A stretch of 64,000 bases of DNA, taken from the NCBI RefSeq assembly GCF_000203815.1, contig NW_004457723.1, positions 1,364,001 to 1,428,000 on the forward strand. The letters are read 5' to 3'. This DNA comes from Cavenderia fasciculata. Taxonomy: Eukaryota; Evosea; Eumycetozoa; Acytosteliales; Cavenderiaceae. The position numbers and the translations under genes were made by a program. Positions 37,549 to 50,454 of the stretch are shown piece by piece (positions within the stretch are counted from its first letter, which is position 1; every line of letters starts with the position of its first letter). The notes beneath the pieces are model-generated. The model was given only the letters and a program-made list of their open reading frames with translations. It was not told the DNA's origin and ran no database searches.

Positions 37549-38612
37549 TCTATAAATATATATTTGTATTGGAAACAGGAATAGAATTAGTAATCAAAAA
37601 AGATTATTATATGTTTGTTGTATCTTTTCTTTTTTTACCTTTATAAAAAATGAGATAGATAAATAAATAAATAATGATTTAATAATGAAATGATAATAAT
37701 TTTCACGGTTTATAAGGTATGGTCGAGGGAAGTTCTTCCACAGTTTAAAAAAGATGAAGAAATCTGAAAGCCATAGTCATTAGTAAAATTGGGACGGATC
37801 GGTGAAAAAAAACAGAGACCATTCTACGAAAAGGTCATAGAACGGAGAATTTTGTTATGGAACAAGCCCCTAAATCCCTTACCATGTCTCCTGTTGATTG
37901 TTCTCCAAAACATCTTCCACATTAGATTTACGGTTCATCGAAGAATTTATCAATCAGTAGAATGTCTGTTTTTCTCTCTCTACGATCATCATCTTGATCA
38001 GCGATCATTATTTTTGTATCATCTGTAATTTACAACGAGATAAATGAAATGACATAGAGAGTTAGATTCTTTTGACAGTAATGCTACACAAATATGTACG
38101 TGTGAACGTAAGAACTCCTCTTAATGATACTTTCTATAATCAAGAGAACGAGGAGGTTAATAACTTTGATATTTTAAAGAACATGATCAGATAGAAAGAA
38201 TTGTACCTGCCTCTATCTTTCTAGCTATCCATATGATTGACGAGTGAAACAACTAAAAGATTTTGATTTTTGCAAAACCAGAGTACTAATTCATTGGTAA
38301 TATTATTATTATTTTATATTTACTAGTATTGATAACTTTATTATAATAACTATAAACTCAACTATACCTAAGTGTCTGATATCCGTTAATAGCAACGAAA
38401 AAAGCTATCCTATCATCTAGGATTTATATGAGACCAAAACTCGAGCTTTTTTCGTTTTTCAGTGGTTTCCTAATTGGGGTTGGTGGTTCCTAATTGGGAA
38501 TCGATCAAATTTTGAATTATATTTTTTTATATTTTGAGACATTTTCTAATTATTTGTTTGGGCATTTATTTAAACAAAGATAATAAATTAATTAAATTAA
38601 AAGGTGTATAGA
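37549..38612. other. intergenic, promoter region of TIG/IPT gene 1
   Basis: About 1.06 kb between two divergently transcribed genes. A 79-codon plus-strand frame at 37789-38028 has no recognisable domain, and I do not call it. The rest is AT-rich with a near-duplicate GGTTTCCTAATTGGG-like pair around 38463-38500. Confidence 0.5.
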
Positions 38613-40014
38613 ATGATTTCCTATCAAAAATGGAGAAGAATCATTCATTATAATCATTACCAAACAATTATAGATTATTTTACATATAAATTATTGACTT
38701 GGCGCGAAAAAATTAAAAAAATTAATATGGAGGTAAGTGTCACCATATTTTTAAGCTATCATGTGCTGTTCAACCATTCTAATGTATTTTCATTATAGAT
38801 CATAGAACAACAACAACAACAACAACAACCACCACAACAACCACAACAACAATCATTTGAAAGCATTATTTGTGACATTGAAAGAGAGGATATTAATCAA
38901 CAAAACGATGTATTGGGTCGCAAGATTAGATTAGACTGTTACAAAGCACCAACAGTAGATTGTCTCGAAGATATTGTCATTAAAGTAGATAATTTCATCA
39001 AAGAATCAACAAGAAAGGAAGGAGAAGAAGAAGGAGAAAGAAAGGCTGTTTGTCGTCTAAGAGATGGTCTCATTCAAATCAAAGACAACCTCAAACCTCT
39101 CTGCAGCATCGGATGATAACAGTACTCTTCTTGGTAAACTTTTCTTCAGCACAAAGGCAGCAGGAAACCTTTTCCGTATCGTAGCAAAGAGATCAATCAT
39201 TGGTGATTCTGACAAGGTAGTAGGAGTGGAATATTTGGTAATCGTTTATCATACAAGAGCTTGGATGCGTCCTTCAAAAATGCCTCACCATCGTCCCGAG
39301 GTCAATCAATTCAACAATCCTTCACAACAACAACAACAACTCAAAAGAAAAGTACGCGAAGATAAAACCATCATCAGAGACGAGGAGGAATCGGTAGATG
39401 AACCAGCAAAAAAGAAACCCAACTACCCTGCAACAATCTTCTTTGACTGTATTGAAGAAAAAAGAGAAGTAGTAAGAGTAGATGGAAAGAAATACGAAGA
39501 TGAAGTCGCATTCAAAGATGTTGATGAACTAATGGATTGGTATCACTTCATGCGCCTCAGAGATTTCCTTACCATGTCACAAACCATCATCGCCGATCGT
39601 TTATTCAAAAGTGATAACAAACAATGCACATTACAACTTGGGTCTGCACCAAAATATCTAGGAGACTTCCTCGAGGAACAGAACCCAGATAAATGCAACA
39701 CAACCTATCACAAATATATGTTATCGGAAACAAGAGTAAGAAAAGAACATCTATCTTATGCAGAGGTATATAATTACCATTTTAGTGCAAACTATTCAAA
39801 TAAGTTCCTACCACCTCTACACGATTCACTTTGGCATGGAACAGTTAAAACGGAAATGGATGGAGACATTAAACACAGATATTTTATTAGATATACCAAC
39901 GCAATCTTTCACATCAACACTGCAACAAAAATTGTTTCAGTTACTTTAAGATTTGATGTAGAACTAATAGTACTCCAACCAAATCTAAATAAATATATTA
40001 TGGTCAAAGCTTAG
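38613..40014 (+). CDS. unrecognised protein, two or three exons
   Basis: I do not recognise this gene. Exon 1 (38613-38732) ends at a GTAAGT donor and joins exon 2 at 38799 (acceptor CATTATAG), reading into a Gln/Pro run (EIIEQQQQ). The frame from 38799 closes at 39116. A longer frame, offset by one base and open from 39064 to 40014, carries most of the coding potential (AAKKKPNYPATIFFDC region, DVDELMDWYHFMRLRDFL). A short third intron within 39048-39105 (CCTCTCTGCAG acceptor) could connect them, but its donor is weak; a one-base indel is the alternative. The product, about 430 residues, is hydrophilic with an acidic/basic linker and no signal peptide. It separates two TIG/IPT genes on the opposite strand. 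Confidence 0.5.
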
Positions 40015-40112
40015 ATATTATCTGAATTAACTCTATTAGATATACTTCCACTTGGTCCTTTTTTAGAAGATCTTGTTGTTCTTGGTGATCCTCTTGCAGG
40101 TGATGTTATGGT
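40011..40112 (-). other. orphan C-terminal coding remnant
   Basis: On the minus strand a 3' splice-site-like TTTAG precedes an open stretch reading ITSPARGSPRTTRSSKKG and onward to a TAA at 40011-40013. The Ser/Arg/Pro/Lys composition is unlike translated AT-rich spacer. It may be the last exon of a lost or unrecognised gene. It overlaps the stop of the plus-strand gene by a few bases. Confidence 0.3.
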
Positions 40113-40893
40113 CTAAATCAGCATCCAATTTATTAAATGCATTGAAGTTCATGAATGAACTATCTATTTACTATATTATAACATATATATAAATCATCTA
40201 TTTACTAGTATTAGATAATAATAAAACATCTCCTCTGATAACCCTTTATTACATTGTGAACTTCTATTACATGTTGGAGATCTAACAGAGTTTTATCAAT
40301 CCAAAGTAAAAATTATAAGGTGAAAATAAAAATAAAAAAAAAATAAAAATTCCAAAAAGAGGAAAGGCGCCAATTGTTGGTGTCAACATTCGTCATGCAC
40401 GGTTCGACAAAAAAAACGACAATATAATATTAATAATTAAAAAACAATTTATTTCTCTCTCCTCTTTGTAGTTATAAAAGTTGGAAGTAGTAAATGAAAA
40501 ATGACTATCAAATTTATATTTACAAGTTTATATAATATTATCCCTCCTCCTCCACCACCACCGAATCGTCATCGATTGAAACAACAAAAAAAAAAGGAGA
40601 ATCATAGTTGGAAAATTTATTGGAGAATGGAATCCTTTGAAATATTATCAAGGGAACTTTTATTCATGCAAAATGGTCTTTATAAATATAAATATCTTTG
40701 ATTCAAGAAGAAGGAAAATCTTCAAGAGATAATGTACAGTAGCCTCCATTATATGTGTCTAGAGAATTATATAATGTTAAATAAGTAATTATATTTTATT
40801 TAAATAGAGTATAAAAATAATCGATAGGTAAGTTTTTAAAAATACATGTAAAATAATAATATTATTATTTTTTGTTTGTTATTAATTATAATA
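40113..40893. other. intergenic, no supported gene
   Basis: About 780 bases, AT-rich. A 66-codon plus-strand frame at 40501-40701 (Pro run, then WRMESFEILSRELL) has no domain I can name and is left uncalled. Confidence 0.45.
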
Positions 40894-42375
40894 TTAATAA
40901 TTTTTTTTTCTAATATTATATAGATTATCGGAAATATATTTAGTTTTATAATAAACGTATTGTGGTAGTTTATCAGTCAATGTATATTGAACAAATCTTA
41001 ATTTAAAACCAACAAATTGAGTTTTATCCAAAAGAGCAGCACCAAGATTGATAGTGATCGATTCAAGATTGGGAAGATTCTTGAATAGAGTTTGTTTGGA
41101 TTCGTAGTACCAATCGCCAGAGAACCAAGTATAGTTTTCTTTGAACCATCTCAACCCAAACATCGTCTTGATATATGGTTCCCAATAATAGGATTCACTA
41201 CACAAATAGACTCGTTGTAACTTCTTCCAATCAAAAGAGACAATGTCATCTCTTTCACGTGTGGCTCCCCATCCCATAGGTCTCTCTTGATGGTTGCAGG
41301 TGAGAAATAGTGTTTTCACGTTGGGGAACTGTTGGAGGAGTTTGACAGTTTGGGTGGTGATGGCTATGGTTTCAAGTTGCTGTTTGACATAGTCTGGCAT
41401 GAAGGTGAGTAACCCTGGCAAGGCAATCGGGTCGAGTAGAACGAGCTTTCGGATAGTTTTTCGAGTGAACAATTGTGGTTCGATAAACGCGCCCTGGCAG
41501 CCATCGAGAAACTCGAAATCAACCAAGTTGGGCAACACCGTGTCTTGTTGGAAAAAGAGTTTGCACATGGTCTTGGTGATTGGTCCAGATGTGGTGATGC
41601 TTACACTGGTCAAATTTGGCATGAGACGTGTCATCTTTTGAAGATGTACCATCGTAAACGTGTTGGACAGTGTCTGGAACGACTCGACGTGATGCAACGT
41701 GGATTCAGCCAGATGCGTCTCTTGCAACACTTCTTCGGGCTTGTTAATGTTGAGCTTGAGTTTTCTCAGTCGCTTGATGACCGACCATTGCTTGGCCACC
41801 GATTGCCACAAATACTCGGCTTCACCAGTACCCTTGATCGTCAGACAGGTGAACAAGTTGTTCGAAAAGAATTGGTACATTTGCTTTGATATCAAACTCA
41901 GATCCATTCTCCAAGGGGTGTATAACTTGACCCCCTGGTTTGGTACTTGTTTGTGGATATCGAGGCCGTTGAGCATTATATTTGGAACACCCTTTTTAAA
42001 GTGTACCAAACATGGTGTTTTCAAGATGGCTGATGGTGGGTTTGCCTTGTTACCTAGTGCACCAGTAACTCCTCCAGCTCTGAACGTTAAATCCTTGCAA
42101 ATACATTCATTGCTGCTGTGATAGGCATAGGTCAATATCTTGGTGATCAAGATATATGGCAACGCATAATCGACGGCGCCTCGGTGATACTTGTTGAGCG
42201 GATTATCATCAACCAACTTTGTTTGATACCATTGTTTCTCCTTTAACCTTTGTACAATAACTGATCTCAGATTCGATCTATTCCTTGGTTTTGGTATTGA
42301 TAGATTTAATTCTCCACATATTTGAATTAGTTCTTCTATATCATAACATCCTAATATATAATCTGTATACATCAT
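40894..42375 (-). CDS. SAP-like / F-box-like leucine-rich protein of a dictyostelid-specific type
   Basis: A 493-residue single exon. I chose the Met-Met at 42375 because the 61 upstream codons translate an AT-rich leader. The first 45 residues (YDIEELIQICGELNLSIP, then SNLRSVIVQRLKEK) look like a SAP-type helix-turn-helix. A segment near 70 (YALPYILITKILTYAY) resembles a short F-box. The rest shows irregular leucine-rich repeat spacing (LRKLKLN, MPNLTSVSITTS, LPNLVDFEFLDG, FPNVKTLFLTC, LPNLESITINLG). Such proteins are expanded in social amoebae and may act as ubiquitin-ligase adaptors, but that role is inference. The C terminus is Lys/Tyr-rich. Confidence 0.65.
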   Translation of the reverse strand: MMYTDYILGCYDIEELIQICGELNLSIPKPRNRSNLRSVIVQRLKEKQWYQTKLVDDNPLNKYHRGAVDYALPYILITKILTYAYHSSNECICKDLTFRAGGVTGALGNKANPPSAILKTPCLVHFKKGVPNIMLNGLDIHKQVPNQGVKLYTPWRMDLSLISKQMYQFFSNNLFTCLTIKGTGEAEYLWQSVAKQWSVIKRLRKLKLNINKPEEVLQETHLAESTLHHVESFQTLSNTFTMVHLQKMTRLMPNLTSVSITTSGPITKTMCKLFFQQDTVLPNLVDFEFLDGCQGAFIEPQLFTRKTIRKLVLLDPIALPGLLTFMPDYVKQQLETIAITTQTVKLLQQFPNVKTLFLTCNHQERPMGWGATRERDDIVSFDWKKLQRVYLCSESYYWEPYIKTMFGLRWFKENYTWFSGDWYYESKQTLFKNLPNLESITINLGAALLDKTQFVGFKLRFVQYTLTDKLPQYVYYKTKYISDNLYNIRKKNY

Positions 42376-42602
42376 TTTTTTAAAAACAAAGAAAGAAGAT
42401 AAAACAGTTTGATTAATGAATGAGGATATTTTAACCTTTGTTGATCGTGTGATCAATCGAAAAAAAAAAAATTTAGAAAAAATCTTTCTAAATATAGAAC
42501 TAAGCAAGATGAACAAACAATCATTTAAAGTATAACGGCGCCGCGAATACCAGTACATATTAATTAATTATTAATTATTTTTATTTATTGTATTTAAATG
42601 CA

Positions 42603-45600
42603 TTAAAAAACAAGTGAGATAATCGAAACGACAATGGATAGAAGTAAGATTGGTGTGGTGATGGATGAAGATGAAATAACACATGCATCGGTTGATGGGG
42701 CAGTCTTTGAAGTGGCTGAGAATATTGGATCGATTTCAACAAAATCTCCAAACGATGGAACTTGGATGGCAATGTATTGGACGCCTGCTGTTGATTGTGT
42801 TGTTGAATCGACTGATGTGATTGCTTGAATGGATGTTACAATTGCGTTGGTGTCATCAATATTGGCACGGTTGCTGAATGATGCCATCATTGTACCGACT
42901 GGTGTGTCGATAGTATATGATTTGATGGTTGTTGTTGATGATGATGTATCGTATTGATATTTGGTGGTTTCATTGTCGCAGTTGTATTCAATTTGTGATG
43001 GTGATTTGAATTGATAGATGATACGAAGTGATGAGTTGATCGATTCAAATGTAAAACGATCAATAGTCATAAAATGTTTGATAGAGTTGGATGGGATGAC
43101 AAGATCATCACCTAGGAATGATTGAACAGATGCTGTTGAATGTTTGGTGACATAGAGTTCAATGTTGTGAGTGGTTGATGTTGAGTTGTAAACGGTTGTA
43201 TTACCGTACTCATCATATACGTCCCATTTGGTGAGTGGAATAGTTTGAACGATAGTATTGTCTTGACGAACTTCTTGAATGTGTGAAAGTAGGAATTCCA
43301 TAGAGTTGTTAAACATTGTGAATTTACCTCCTGACACTGATCCAGAGTCACCCGACACCAATGATTGACTGTATGTGATTGAACAATCAGCTCCACTGTA
43401 TCCATTGTTGCATTGACATTGACCAGAGCTGACACAGGTTCCATGTGATGAACATGAGTTCAAACATTGTAACAATGTGTATTTGAATACTCCGGCAAAG
43501 GTAATTTCATCTGAATTACCAGATTCAATAGTGACATCCAAAGTTGAAGTTGCATTGTTACCGACTTTACTATCAAATGTACAAGTAATATGTTGTGCAT
43601 CGACAACTACAACACCACCACATTGACTACCTCCAATGGTAACTGAAGATGGTGAATAGAATTCATTACCAACGATGGTGACGACACTTGAGACGAGGTA
43701 GTATGAAGATGAAATCGATGTGAGAACTGGTGGATTGCTAGTGTAGGTGGCAATTGCATTGGCACCGACAGAATCAATTGATAATTCAATATCAGATTCA
43801 AATTGACTTGCATCACCAAGAGTACATTTCAACTTGGTTCCATCACTTCCATTGGCAACTGGTGATGTACATTCTACTCCTCCAATTTGAATAGAGATGG
43901 TTGTTGGAGTTGAAACCAATCTTGTAGTCCAAAGGTATTTACCAACTAATTCAACAACACCTCCATATGGTGAGGTGGATGTGATAGAGGTGACAGATGC
44001 CTTGATGCTGAGTGGTTGAGTATTACTATCTTGACCGTCAACATTGACTATAATATCTCCATTCTTTGATGGACCTGTCAATTTAGCAAACAAAGTTGCT
44101 GGGTTTACCAATGTTGTTGCAATGATTTGATTGTTGATTGTAACCTTGCAAAATCAATTCCAAGATTGGTACCTGTGATTACGAGATCATCACTACTACC
44201 TTGTTGAACAACACTGCTGATTAAAGGTGCAATATATGAGAATTGGACTGTTGATGGTGATGCCTTTTGGTCAATATAAACTCTAACATTATGATTGACA
44301 CCAGAACCTTGAGGTGAAATACAAGTAATAGATGAACCAGTAGCGACAGCATTGGTACATTGTTGATTTAAATCGACAATGACTACTGTGACATTGGTTG
44401 ATGATCCATCCAATCTAGTTGGATTCAAAAATGAACCAACAATAGTCAATAGGTCACCTGTTGTTTTGATTGGCTTGGTGACTGATGTAATGAGAGGTGT
44501 CAAATGCATTTCGACTGGATTTGAAATACGACCATCAATAAGCTTGACAGTGATTGGTCCATTCTTATTTTGTTCATCAGCATTGAATGTGAGGAATGTA
44601 CTGTTGACAAAGGTGAATGTCTGAGTGTTGGCACCAACATAGACTGAAACACCCGATTGCACAGTACCAAAATTCTTTCCAATAATTGAAACGGTATTGG
44701 AATCAGTGACAATAACCGATGAGATGACAGGTGCACCATAGGCAAAGTTGATGTTATCAGACATATCACCGACTGTAACCTTTACGTTATTGGTGATACC
44801 GGTACCTGGAGGAGCCATACACGTGATATAACTCATATCGAGGTCATCGGCAATCTTTACGACATTGGTACATGGGGTGTTACCTGGGAACATGACTGTA
44901 ATAGTGATGGCTGATCCAGTTGCATTGACAGTATTTAAATAGTGACCACCAATCTTGATCTCACCACCTTCTGCATCGGCAGAGGTAATCGATCTGAGGA
45001 TTGGACCAAATTCGAAAATGGTTTGATTAGAGAGCTGACCAGACACGTTGACGAGGGCAATATCGTTGAGAGCAAACGATGGAAGTGTGGCAAAGATAGT
45101 TTCATTGTTCATTGTATCAATTGGAATGACGACGGATGGTTGATTCTTGAGAATGACTTGAACATCAGATTTGACAAAACCAAAAGATGCTCCAGTCAAC
45201 TCTAAAGAACGAGTAAAGTGGAAGGTGGAAGAGATATCTTGTTCGGCAGCATACAACTCTGGAACTGGATAATCAACGTAAAAGGTAGAGGATTGACCGT
45301 CAATAGTCAAAACAAAAGAGTGGTTGGTACCAGTACCTCCTGGCATTTCAACAATCACCATGTTGGATCCAACATTATATTTGTCAGATGAAATGATTTG
45401 AGAGTCATAAGTGAGGACGACGTCAGTGTCGGTACCGTTGGCACGAGTGGTAAGGAAGAACTGTCCAGACATGATAACACTGGTTGGGAAAGACTGGAGA
45501 TCAGCAACAGTAGTGATGACAGGGCTAATAACCAAAGGCATTGAATTGGAAACAAGACCAAAGACAGTGATCGAGACATCTCCAGATTTGGCATTACTTG

Positions 45601-48600
45601 GAATCTTGACAATAAGAGTATCGCCATTGGTAAATTGGTTTGGAGATAGTGCAGTTTGAGAACCTGGCATATTGATATAAATTTGATTAAAATCTTGTCC
45701 AAAGTTTGAACCGACGAGTGTAATACTATTATCAGCCAAGTTTTGAGTTGGTGACATTGTGTTGATGACGGGTGCTGGGAATGTTGCAGCAGAGGTAGCC
45801 GACTTGGTTGCGATCGTGACGACAATGTCTACATTACCACCAAGACCACCTGGAGCAAGACATGTTAGTGTAGTACCGGTTGTAGTTGGATTGGTACATG
45901 GCAAGTTGCCAATAGTCACACCAACGTCGAGAGCAGCACCGAGATAATCTACATTGTTGAGGTATTGTCCGAGGATAGTAATACTACCACCGGTGAGGGA
46001 GAGACCAATGTAGGAAGCAATAACTGGTGTCATTAAGAGTGGAATACTTTGGATAGCTTCTTGACCACCTGCAACAATACTGACAATACCATTCTTGAGT
46101 GATGGCACGGCAAGGAACGATGCCTTGATATGTGGAGTGACAAGAGCAACGGCTGGTTCAGATTGACCATTGACCAAGAATGAAATCGATTCAATATCTG
46201 GACCAAAATTGTTACCAGATACAGTTACACAGTTATCAGCACCTTGATAATAGGATGAGACGGTTGGTGGGCTATAGGCAAACAAGTTGACAGTTGCCGA
46301 TGAGATATTGTCAATGGTTACATTGATAGGTAGGTCCTTTCCAACACCGATGGGTGCAGTGACAACCATATAGGATACAGTGGTACCATTGTAAAATGAG
46401 TTGACAAAGGCTGCTGGGTTACCGCCAATAGAGATTTGTGTGGTGGCAGATGTACCGTTTGAACGTACACCTTGGACAAAATTTCCAGTGATAGTAACAG
46501 ATCCTCCTTGAGTGCTGGCAGAGGTGACAGACACGATGGATGGAGTCAATGAGAGATAGATGGTATTAGAGACCAATGTATCGACAGTCACAAAGACAGC
46601 TCCATTTTTAGTGGCTGCATCTTGTGTGATGGTAATGGTGGTATCATTGGTTGCAAGAGCACTATAGGTAACCCCAGCCAAAGATACTGAGGCAAGAGAG
46701 GAAGATGGACCAAAGTTACTTCCACGAATGTAGAAGCAATCTCCATCACTCGATTGTTCGATCGAGGTGACGATGGGAGACTGATACTTGTAGTCGAATT
46801 GAGCAGTTTGACCGTCTACAAAGACGGTGGCCATTTTGTACCCAGTTCCAGCTGGAGCTGTACACACGTAGAATGTATTGGTAGTGCTGTAGTAGGTGTC
46901 GGTAATGGGACAATCAACACCCTCGATAGTGACCGATGTAGTGAGAGCGGCTCCAGTAGAGTCAATGGTATTCAGAGCAGTACCCATGATTGTAATACTC
47001 GAACCTCCGACGGTTGGTACTTCGGTCATGGAAAGTACGTTGGGACGGTATACGGCTTTGTATGGATTAGACACTTGACCACTAACACTCAAAGTGACAG
47101 GACCGTTCAATGGAAGTTCTTTCAAATCAAAGATGACACTCTGATCATTGGCTGGAACCTTGGGGATGGTGATAAAGGTACCTGGGAATGGAAGACCTGG
47201 GATGAGGATATAGGCCAATGCATTACCAAAGTTTTTACCGACCAAACTAATCGATGTATTAGTGGTGGTCACACCGGTGATGATTGGGGAGGCATAGGAA
47301 GAGGTAATGACAGCAGACTTGCCTGCAAGGGTAACGACAATAGTGATAGCACCAACGCCAACAGGAGCTGCACACGTCAAGGTGGCATTGGGTGCATCAG
47401 TACCCATAGCAGTGAGTGGACAATTGAGACCATTGACCGTGATGGTTGGTGATGGCGATGAACCTTGGAGATAGTAACCCCAGATCTTGAGTGCTCCTCC
47501 AGCTGCAAGTGGACGGTCGGCCGAGTAAAGGATGGGAGTGAGTGTCAAACCATTGTAAGGATTCGAAAAGACAGAGTCGATAGAGACAAAGAACCCTCCA
47601 TTTTGAGCAACGGCTGGCACATTTATAGTAAATTCGGTTTGAGCAACTGTCATGACTGCACCAGATACTCCGCCGTATGCTGGAGCATACAACTCTATTC
47701 TGGTTGGATCAGTACCGAAACCAGTACCGACAACAGTGAATGACTGACCATTTTGAGTGATCGAGGTGATAGTTGGACTTTGGTAGGCCACCGTGAAGCT
47801 GGTTGAACGACTGTCAATAAAGAAGACACAAAGAATACTGCCTCCTGTGCCGGCTGGCAACATAAAGCTCATGTAGGTGTTGGTAGAATCAACGCTGTAA
47901 GCGTTGACTGGTGTTGTGACACCGTTTACAATTAAATTGGTTACGGTTGGTTGACCGGCAGAGTTGAGTTGGTTCAAATAGAGACCCTTGACAGTGGTCA
48001 TACCACCAGTGGTTGGGGGTTTCACTGTTTGCGAAACAATTTGTGGAACCAATTGGTATGGGATGGCTGTGGATGTTTGGCCGCTGACTGTCACTTGTAT
48101 GTTTCCATTGAGTACTCCAACATTGGGCATTGTCACGATGATACTTGTTTCAGTGACTGAGGTTGCGGTAATGCCGGCAATGTTGGGTAGTTTGACAGCG
48201 ACAACACTTGGTACGGTACCGAAATTGACACCTGTCACGGTGAGACTGTTCAAGGTGTTGGAAGTGGTCGTGACGATGGGAGCGGCATAATTGACGGTAA
48301 AGGTATTTGGTTGGAGTTGCGAGTCGACAGTGACACGAACAATCTTGTTGGTACCAGATCCAGCAGGAGCATCACACACTATTTGATAGTGGTTTATACT
48401 GACGATTCCACAGTCTGTGCCACCAACAGTAACAGAGACCAAGGCAGTATTAGTACCAAAGTTGAAACCATTCATAGTTACACGACCACCGGCAGTTGGG
48501 ATGACAGAGGGAGTGATAAAATCAAGGAATGGTCTGTTGTAAGATACATCACCACCATTCAATTGAATGGATCCTTCAAAGATATATTTCATCTTTTTGT

Positions 48601-50454
48601 TGACACCAGTGCCAGCGGGGATGACTGGATACACGGCCAATGGAACTCTAGACTTGGTGGCGGTAATGGCTACACCATCGATGGTGGCACTGACCTGAGT
48701 GTAAATGAAACCGACGGTCGTGGCAACGACCTGAGTCACAGTACCACCAGTAGTATTGACATAACGAACGGTGGTATCAGAGATGGTTGGCAAGACACCA
48801 TAGGAACCGACGACGGAACGGGCAGTGGTGGATGTCTCTCTGAAATAGGCACTGTTTACAGTGGCAAAGTAAAAGTATTGGTTCATTGCAGTAAAGGCTG
48901 GGAAGGTACCTGGACAATAGATCATGGCACTGCAAGTGGTACCAGTGGAAACAAATACTTGAGCACCGTTGTTTGGTCCACCCTGATTGTCAATGGCAAC
49001 TTGAGTGGCAGAAGAAGACTTTAAAGCGATCCACATGGTCGATACAGAGGTACTAGGTACAACGGCTCTAAAGTTATTGTAACTGGCCAAATTAGTAAAG
49101 ATTGGTAGGTATCTCAATGTAACTCCTTCAACTGGATATGAATTTAACCATCTTGTTGTTGTTGCTGAATTAACTTGTTGAGTTGCCGAATGAGTTGTTG
49201 AAACTCTAAATGCTGTTAAACTATTTTTATCATCTAAAAAGAAAAAGTTTGAATATGTTAATAATTAATTATTATTATTATTTACATTTTTACTTACAAA
49301 CAGTTTGCATTGTACTAATAAGTGGTGGAACAGTTCCAAGAGAGATGGAAGCAGGGATGGTAAAGTCACTTGCGACAGTACAAACAGCAGCGATATGTGG
49401 AACAATGATGGATGGACTGGTACAAACGGCACCGGCAACCTTGATATTGAGTAGACTGGCGTCACTTCCAGTACCAAAGTTTTTACCAGACAGAGTGATG
49501 ACAGTGCCTGAAGCGCCGGGGTACACCATATCAATTTGTGGCATTTGGTATCTCCAGTACTTGATGGTGTTGGTGTTGGTTCCATCGGTTTGGATAATGT
49601 CATAGGTGATGGCACCGGTACCTGCTGGGATGGCACAGGTTACAGCGGACATACGTACACCACTGCAAGTAAAGATCTCGGCAGCCGAAGAGGAATCGAT
49701 AAACTTGTAGGTCATGGTGCTACCAGTAAAGAAGGTTCCAAGCGGTGGGGCCAAGTTAAAGGTCTCTCCATTTGTGATGGCTGGTCTGACATAGACCTCG
49801 GATTGGGGTACCCACTCGATCAAGAATGTATTTGTCCCAGAGATGTAGGCAGTGTTTTGCCATAGTCTAGTTGCGCCGGCAACCAAGGTGTACACATCGG
49901 TCGTAACCAACGATGGTGAATTGACACCCCAGTTGGTAAAGGATATACTTTGGCCACTACCAGTTGCATAGTATTGAGTAGATGATTCACGGCCACTGTT
50001 AAAGTTAATACCATCACTACCGTCCTTTATACCAGAGATAAAAAAGTTTGTATTGATTACAAGATTGGCAACAATCCAATCCCATTCTTCTTTTGAATTA
50101 ATTGTTGCTAATTGTCTAAATAAAAAATAGAAAATAGAAAATAGAAAATAGAAAAAAATAAAGGGAACTTTTGGTTAATAATAATAATAATAATAATAAT
50201 TATTTAATTTAGTTTAGTGTGATTAAATGAACATACGGCATTTTGGTTGTTTCTTGTGCTGGTTGACCATTAATAGCAGTCATAGCAAGAGTCCAAGTGG
50301 AATATGAACCACTAAAGAATGAATACCAATGTCCATTGTTTGGATTCTTTTTTGCTTGTGCCAAAACAAAACTATCTTGGCATGCTAACAATAAAATAAA
50401 TACTGCCAACATCTGTACCAAAAAGGTTGTTGATGAACCTGTATTTAATTTCAT
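42603..50454 (-). CDS. giant lectin-TIG/IPT-EGF surface protein (gene 2), one frame switch
   Basis: Exons 50237-50454, 49298-50115 and 42603-49233; about 2,555 residues if the single frame switch is ignored. A signal peptide (ends FVLAQ) is followed by a C-type-lectin-like domain over about residues 30-180 (NGHWYSF, LATINSKEEWDWI, FTNWGV, WVPQSE). More than twenty TIG/IPT modules come next. An EGF-like module lies near 2,260 (GTCVSSGQCQC), then the ComC-like domain and a GPI-type tail (ITTPILLLSIVVSII). The last 800 residues are nearly identical to TIG/IPT gene 1. The frame changes near 44145-44150: where gene 1 codes for AKITINNQ, this copy reads one base short in an A-run before GGTTACAATC. 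Total exon length becomes a multiple of three if one base is added. It is probably an adhesion or recognition receptor. Confidence 0.8.

Noticed and set aside
40501-40701. 66-codon plus-strand frame with a Pro run
   Set aside because: No domain, no splice partners and no clear start context; too little to call a gene.
34712-44155. Programmed ribosomal frameshifting shared by both TIG/IPT genes
   Set aside because: The two frame changes are at different places, in opposite directions, with no common slippery heptamer; base errors or separate mutations explain them better.
46754-47452. 232-codon plus-strand open frame inside TIG/IPT gene 2
   Set aside because: Antisense to well-supported TIG modules; composition is that of a complementary-strand shadow and it has no family match.
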